The notes beneath the pieces were generated by a model. The model had not been told where the DNA came from and did not search any database. It was given only the letters and a program-made list of their open reading frames with translations. The translations under genes were made by a program, and so were the position numbers. 64,000 bases of DNA, from positions 1 through 64,000 of the forward strand of contig JAGFNQ010009499.1 in assembly GCA_024364735.1 (NCBI GenBank). Reading direction: 5' to 3'. This document shows positions 57,910-64,000 of the stretch, in pieces. This DNA is from Boesenbergia rotunda (lineage: Eukaryota > Streptophyta > Magnoliopsida > Zingiberales > Zingiberaceae). Position 1 is the stretch's first letter. Each line of letters opens with the position of its first letter.

Positions 57910-59529
57910 AGGACCACTTCCCTTTACCCTTTATTGATCAGATGCTTGAAAGACTGATAGGGAAGTCCCATTATTATTTTTTGGATGGTTATTCAGGCTA
58001 CTTTCAGATTTGTATAGATCCAGAGGACCAAGAGAAGACTACCTTCACTTGCCCCTTTGGCACTTTTGCCTACAGACGTATGCCTTTTGGACTCTACAAC
58101 GCACCAGGAACATTTCAGTGATGCATAGTAAGTATATTTAGTGAGTTGATAGAGCATTGTATGGAGGTATTTATGGATGACTTTTCGATTTTTGGCACGC
58201 CCTTTGATTCATGTTTAGAAAATTTGTCTAGGGTTTTACACCGTTGCATTGAGAATAACCTTGTGCTTAATTTTGAAAAATGTCATTTCATGGTAGAGCA
58301 TGGTATTGTACTTGGACATATAGTCTCTAGGAGAGGTATAGAGGTAGATCCTGCAAAAATAAATGTTATTTCTTCTTTATCTTACCCCGTATGCGTATGG
58401 GACGTTCGTTCCTTCCGTGGACATGCATGTTTCTACCGCAGATTTATTAGAGACTTTAGCGATATTGCTCGGCCCTTGACAAAACATTTGCAGAAAGATG
58501 TTAAATTTTGCTTTGATGATAAGTGCAAAGAAGTTTTTCACAGACTCAGGGAGGCTCTTACTTCTGCTCCTATTATTAAACCACCTGATTGGAATTTGCC
58601 TTTTGAATTAATGTGTGATGCATCTAACTTTGCAGTGGGAGCTGTTCTAGCACAGAGGGTGGAGGGAGCACCTCATGTCATATGCTATGCCTCCAAGACC
58701 CTAGATGCCGCCCAAGCAAACTACACCACCACTGAAAAGGAGCTTCTTGCCATAGTTTTTGCATTAGACCGTTTCAGATCTTACTTATTATGCTCGCATG
58801 TTATTATTTTTTCTGATCATGCAGCTCTAAAATACTTGCTGAAAAAGCCTGATGCTAAACCTAGACTGATCAGATGGATGCTCCTGTTTCAAGAATTTGA
58901 CCTGGAGATCAGAGACAGAAGTGGCAAAGAAAACCTAGTTGCAGATCACTTGAGTAGAATTGAAGGAGATGGATCACCTGCCACCATTGACGATGATTTT
59001 AGAGACGAGCACCTGCTTGCAGTACATGGTGAGACACCTTGGTTTGGAATTCCAAGGGCCATAATAAGTGACCAAGGATCTCATTTTTGCAATAAACACA
59101 TGAAGACATTGCTTAGTAAAAATGGGGTTGTACATAAGGTTTCTACATCCTACCATCCCCAAACAAATGGACAGGCTGAAATTTCTAACAGAGAGATCAA
59201 ATCAATTTTGGAAAAGACTGTTGGGCCCAATAGACAAGATTGGAGCAAAAGGCTAGATGATGCACTTTGGGCCTACAGAACGACAATTAAGACTCCGATT
59301 GGCATGCCCCCCTACCGATTGGTCTATGGTAAAGCTTGTCACCTTCCCGTGGAAATGGAGCACAAAGCATATTGGGCAATGAAGGCTTGTAATTTCGATG
59401 CTACCAAGGTGGGAGAAGAAAGAAAACTTCAACTTCAAGAGCTTGAAGAGATTAGGCTAGAAGCATTTGAAAATTCAAAGATCTACAAGGAAAATATCAA
59501 AAACTTCCATGACAAGCACATCTTGAAGA
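57910..59529 (+). pseudogene. Athila-like Ty3/gypsy pol: RT, RNase H and partial integrase
   Basis: The frame starts DHFPLPFIDQMLERL and includes the RT catalytic motif VFMDDFSIFG (FMDD is typical of Athila). RNase H follows with CDASNFAVGAVLAQ, TEKELLAIVFALDR and IFSDHAALKYLL. Near 59020-59037 the sequence jumps from DEHLLAVHGE straight to the integrase core, TPWFGIPRAIISDQGSHFCN. The HHCC zinc domain and first catalytic Asp are therefore deleted. The integrase C-terminal part follows. One in-frame TGA (58119-58121) interrupts RT. The right end is cut by the LTR at 59530. No LTRs of its own are visible. Confidence 0.9.
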
Positions 59530-60850
59530 TGTTGGATCGAGAAAACCGATAGAGGGGGGGGGGGTGAATATCAGAAATCGTTTTTCAGAAAACTTAGAGC
59601 AAGTATGCAGCGGAAATTAAAAATCACAACACACAGACAGTCGATTTTACTTGGTTCGGAGCCTGTGTCGACTCCTACTCCAAGGCCCACGGTCGTTGAC
59701 CGTTTACTTTGGGCAATTCTATATAGTGCGCAAAATAGTTTACAAATAATTATTACAGACTTAAGTACAATAAACTTTAAATAGCTCTTTTATCGACGTC
59801 CGGGGTAGATCGACTTTTTCGGAGCAGCGGGACATCATCGGCTCGAGTTGGAAGGATTCCAAGGTGAAGTGAGAGTGCAGAAGAGCGTAGAAGAGTTGAT
59901 CGGGAGTTGTGTTCTGAAGCCTTGGTCGAGGGTCCTTTATATAGGGCCTGGGGGCGCCCGGGATGTCGGGGGCGCCCCCCACGTGGCGTTTGATCCGGTT
60001 GGATCTCGGTCACCGTCTGATCCCTTCCTTCTCGGGATAGATGTTGACTGGGGCGCCCGGAGCGCTCGGGGCGCCCGGGTTGACCGGGACAAACACTTAT
60101 CCATTAGGCTTCGCTGGGGCTGTTTCGATGCTTTGTTATTGGGGGCGCTCGGGAGCACGGGGGTGCCCGCAGGATGCACTGTCGAAGCTTGCTTCTGTTT
60201 TGTGTGTTTTGTGTTCACCTTGGGGGCGCCCGGGACACTCCGGGCGCCCTGGTCACCTGTTGCCTCACTCCTTTGAGGCACTCTGAGCTGCAGACACTCG
60301 TTCCTTTAGTCCAGCATCCAGGGTTAGTCCAAAACACAACAAAACATTAAGTGGTTAGTTTATACAGCCTTAGCTATCTTGGTTCCGACTTTGGGTCTCC
60401 AAAATGGAACCCTAGGTCGAACCGACGCCTACTATTCCCTCGACGGGGAACACGTCCTCACCTACTCCTCTCGGGAGAATTTACCTGATGCCAACCGCTT
60501 CTTTGGTTGGACTTTTGCCTGACGGTCCTTTGCCAGGTCTTGGATACTGGCAGTCCTTCGCCAGTTGCCTAGCAGTCCTTCGCTAGGGCTTTGATACTGG
60601 CAGTCCTTCGCCAGTTGCCTAGCAGTCCTTCGCTAGGGCTTGGATACTGGTAGTCCTTCGCCAGTTGCCTGGCAGTCCTTCGCTAGGGCTTGGATACTAG
60701 CAGTCCTTCGCCAGGTGCCTAGCATTCCTTCGCTAGGACTTTGTCTCTGCACATTAGAGTAACTTGTTAGAAAACAAGTAAGACTTAACTTTTGACCTCT
60801 GTTGCCATTATCAAAACACAGGTTTGACTTAGGTGCATTCTGCACCAACA
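59530..60850 (-). repeat. LTR (3') of a minus-strand element (E19), E6 family
   Basis: The plus strand starts TGTTGGATCG and ends CTGCACCAACA, 1,321 bp, and is followed by a polypurine tract (CTCCTCCTTTTTGATT on the plus strand). It has the GGGCGCCC block (59950-60250), about four CTGGC/CTAGC hairpin units (60545-60745) and a run of 10 G residues near the left end. Confidence 0.85.
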
Positions 60851-63003
60851 ATCTCCTCCTTTTTGATTTATGGCAACCCTAGTTCAAAAAAGTTAAGTTT
60901 AAGCAAGCATGAAAAGGTTAGATTTTGTTCCCTCCCCCTGGAAGGAATCTCCCCCTAGATTTTTCAAAAATTCGTGGGGTTAAACAACTTTACTTGTACT
61001 TTCAAAACTTAAGTTTTAGGTACTTAGAAATCTTTTAATAACTTAAGTTAAAAGTACATAGGAGAGTTTTTGAAGCATAATTTTAGAGTACTTAAAAAGT
61101 TTGAAGCTTTAAGTTTTAAGGTACTCAAAAGTTATGAAAGGGTTAGCTTAAGTACTTAGTAGGATTTAAAAAGCTTAAGTACTTAGTAATCTTTGAAACA
61201 CTTTAGTACATTTGGAAAACTTAAGTACTTTAATAATTTTGAAAATTTAAGTACTTAATAAATAAAGTACATTTGGAAAACTTAAGTACTTAATAATTTT
61301 GAAAATTTAAGTACTTAATAAATAAAGTACATTTGGAAAACTTAAGTACTTAATAAATTTAAAAATTTAAGTACTTAATAAATAAAGTACATTTGGAAAA
61401 CTTAAGTACTTAATAAATAAAGTACATTTGGAAAACTTAAGTACTTAATAATTTTGAAAATTTAAGTACTTAATAAATAAAGTACATTTGGTAAACTTAA
61501 GTACTTAATAAATTTAAAAAAACCTAAGTACTTAGTAACATTGTACTTATACAGTTTTGAGAAACTTAAGCTTAAAGTACTTATAGAAGTTAAAAAATTT
61601 TTTTTGACAAGCTTAAGTTAGAAAATTTTGAAAGGCTTGAGTACTTAGCAAAATTTTGAAAGCTTAAGTTAGAGAATTTTGAAAGGCTTAAGTACTTAGC
61701 AAAATTTTGAAAGCTTAAGCAAAATTTTGAAAGCTTTAAGAACTTAAGTACTTTAGTTAATTTTGAAAAGCTTAAGTATTTTTGAAAATTTTTGAATAAA
61801 GGATAAGAAAATTTTTGAAAACTTTTTGAATAAAGGATAGAGTTAAAAAAAAATTAATTTTTCTCTCTCCTTTCCTATCTCTCCCCCTTTGCCATATATC
61901 AAAACAGATAAATATAGCAGAAATAAGGTTGCATAAAGGAAATAAGTAAGATTTTGCTGTACTGAACCAATTCATAATTATACATAAACTAAATCAGTCA
62001 ATTTTCTCTATAGGGACCTGTCTAACCCAATTAGCTACTTACTAACTGTTATAAATAGTAGTTTTTGCTAGGGTTAGTCAAGTTAAGTATTTCTGTTCAA
62101 GTTAGATTTTCTAAGCTTGACACTTAACTTGATTGCTATGTAAGTTGTATTTAGTGCCCCAATTACTGCAGATGCACTGACTTAAAACATCTTGAATTAA
62201 GGTAAAGACCTAAGCATCTCAACCCTTTCTAGGTTATCAACCAAAAGTATCCTAAGGTGCTTGTGAGATGCTGGCTTCTAAGTTTATAGGTGCATGCAGT
62301 TCTAGGGTTAGGGCCTAGGCTAAGTCTATTTTCGAAAAAGCCCTAGTTTTGAAAGGGGGTAGTTTTGAAATATAACTATGTCGAAAATGAAAATTGATTT
62401 TGAATTTAAGTAAAACAGTTTTTCAAATTCTATTTTTAAAAAGAAATTTTTAAATCAAGTAGAGCAGTAAAAAATATAGTTAATCTATTCTACAGAACAC
62501 AATCCTTACTGCTGAATTAAAAATACTCATAAACTGGTCAACAGAGAATAGTCAACATAGTCAAACATAAGTCAACCCTACTGAGTAGGGGTAGTCAAAT
62601 AGGTACAATGCTAAGTGAATCTAAGACGAAGGACCGGGATGATCAGAGGAGCCTGGCTGCCATGAATCGAATCGTGCCATCATTTCAATGAATTGTGCAT
62701 CAGCCACTTCTCGGTCGGCTCTGCGAGCGTCCATCTGCTCAATATGATAGGCCTCGACCTCCTCTCAGAGGCTCTGAACCTTTGTCTCTAAATGTGTCAC
62801 CCTCTCGTAGAGTGTCGGTGGAGCGGGCTCGTCGATGTGTGCTCGGGCTATTGCAGCTAAGTCTCCAACGTCGACGTCGACCTCCTCGTCTGAGTCGATC
62901 GGAGCTCCGGCCTGCTATCGTCTCCAACTAAGAACCCCGGTGGCCGACACCTCTAGACCCGCTAACGAAAAGTTCCTAAATCCTATTTCGTCAAAGTCAG
63001 TCA
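60851..63003 (-). other. Interior of E19
   Basis: AT-rich and mostly non-coding. From about 60980 to 61760 it is dominated by AAGTACTT motifs, including the minisatellite at 61206-61540. At 62214-62271 it shares with E6 a 58-bp segment with complementary ends. A degenerate coding region lies at 62621-63004. Confidence 0.6.
61206..61540. repeat. 60-bp minisatellite, about 5.6 units
   Basis: The unit begins GTACATTTGGAAAACTTAAG, then TACTTAATAATTTTGAAAAT, then TTAAGTACTTAATAAATAAA. Starts lie at 61206, 61267, 61327, 61387 (a 35-bp short unit), 61422 and 61482. Each full unit contains TTAAGTACTTAA, a 12-bp palindrome, twice. Confidence 0.9.
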
Positions 63004-63004
63004 T
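62621..63004 (-). pseudogene. Unidentified acidic, coiled-coil-like protein of E19, with stops
   Basis: Read from the ATG at 63004 to the TAG at 62621 (128 codons). It starts MTDFDEIGFRNFSLAGLEVS, then has IDSDEEVDVDVGDLAAIARA and YERVTHLETKVQSL, a heptad-like stretch, and ends SWQPGSSDHPGPSS. Two internal stops, both readable as single-base changes, break it. I do not recognise the family. Its position just inside the element suggests a gag-like or accessory protein. The LTR at 63004 abuts its start with no primer-binding site between, so a separate insertion is likely. Confidence 0.45.
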
Positions 63005-64000
63005 GTAGGACCGGTGCCGTCGATAGAGGGGGGGGGGGTGAATATCGATTGTGAAAAATCTTTCAGAAATCTTTCGGATCTTCGTTCTAGATTCAGAGTT
63101 AGTAGCAGCGGAAAACAAACAAAACGAAGAAAACAATAATACACGGACACACGGGATTTATTTACTTGGTTCCTGACCCCCCTGGGTCAGTACGTCCAAG
63201 GCCTATGTACTCGGTGTGAGTCCACTAATGGTCTCCTTTCCGGAATTTCCGGAGGCGGAGAAAACCCGTCTTACAGTTTACAATCACAAGCAATAATATA
63301 AAAGTTAAGTGTAGAATAAATAAAAGCGAACCGAACAGAAACTTGAAACTCGGCCGATCTGGACCTCCGAAGTGCCGCGGACTTCCTCCTGGAGCCTCCC
63401 GGTCGTAGAGCCTTGTTTCTAGCGCGTTGTCGTCGGTCGGAATGATCAGAAATGCTCTTGGAAGTTGTGTCTGAAGCTGAGGGGTCGAAGCCCCTTATAT
63501 AGGCCTCCTGGGGGCGCCCTGGACGCTGGGGGCGCCCCGGAAGACTCGGTCAAACTTTATCCCTGCGTCTACCTCGCCGCAGCTGATAACAGCTTTGACC
63601 AGGGCGCCCCGGATCTTCAGGGCGCCTATCTTGAACCCAGTCAACGCTTATCCACTTGCTTCGGACTCGCAGCAGCGAACCAGGTTGCTGGCCAGGGCGC
63701 CCTGGTGCATGAGGGCGCCCTGGCTTGGGCTTTCAGCAGGCTGCTCCATCTTCCAATCTTGGTACCTGCAAGATATACAACCACAAAGCATAGATACATA
63801 TAATAGTGCTCTTAAGGACTTGGTTCGGACTTCGGATCTCCACGAAACCCTAGGTCAAACCGGCACGAGTTCCTATTCCCGAGAACTCGCCCTTCACCTA
63901 CTCCTTTCAGGAGACGGTTGCCACCCAGCCCTTCGGGTGGACTTTTACTTAGCTTCCGATTACTCTGGATCTCGAGATGCCCGAACCCCGACCCGTCTCT
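63004..64000 (-). repeat. LTR of another related family, cut by the window end
   Basis: The plus strand starts TGTAGGACCGG and carries CGATAGAGGGGGGGGGGTG, TTACTTGGTTC and GGGCGCC motifs (63510-63725), as in the E6 family. It also has CCACCC/GGGTGG around AGCCCTTC (63921-63940), in the place where E6 has CCAACC/GGTTGG around GCTCCTTT. The rest lies outside the window. Confidence 0.65.

Overview
This window is nuclear DNA from a flowering plant. The host genes lie at the left end: a PPR gene and a one-intron R2R3-MYB gene. The rest is almost entirely nested LTR retrotransposons with plant-type primer-binding sites (TGGTATCAGAGC, complementary to initiator tRNA-Met), SINE-like copies, a satellite array and a diverged 25S rRNA fragment. 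The GC-rich second MYB exon beside AT-rich intergenic DNA hints at a monocot, but this is weak. I saw no bacterial, viral or CRISPR features.

Layout. 1-1254 is the 3' part of a P-class PPR gene with one apparent frameshift. 4259-5062 is the MYB gene with its TATA box. 5199-8839 is AT-rich and holds a 1.6-kb sequence duplicated in tandem, with a Tourist-like element in the second copy. 8890-11532 holds minor repeats, a possible solo LTR, a SINE and a Ty1/copia fragment. 11533-18303 is the LTR and some interior of one minus-strand element, split by an intact gag-only element (E5, 11840-17320, target duplication CTTCT). 18304-27601 holds two linked minus-strand gag-only elements of a second family (E6, E7). 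27812-41692 is a plus-strand relative of E5 (E9) whose 3' LTR is split by a decayed minus-strand copia element (E10, 32039-41000, target duplication ATAGT). 41693-43141 is an 83-bp satellite array of about 17 copies. 43142-45982 is a minus-strand Ty3/gypsy remnant. 45988-49911 is another decayed gag-only element. 49912-57332 is a plus-strand copia element whose LTR carries a 25S rRNA/SINE chimera (itself split by a solo LTR) and whose gag carries another solo LTR. It ends against an inverted LTR piece (57333-57909). 57910-59529 is an Athila-like gypsy pol fragment. 59530-64000 holds an LTR with interior sequence and the start of a related LTR that runs off the window.

How the parts fit. Several families keep a gag gene (UBN2-type N-terminus, usually CCHC zinc knuckles) but no polymerase, so they could only move with enzymes supplied by other elements. 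These families also carry arrays of short inverted repeats whose stems differ while the loops stay similar and, on the element's sense strand, purine-rich around GGA or GGAG. Several stem changes look compensatory. This pattern, and the 25S rRNA/SINE chimera flanked by a 12-bp target duplication, are the most unusual things in the window.

All calls come from reading the sequence. No database search, alignment or folding was run.
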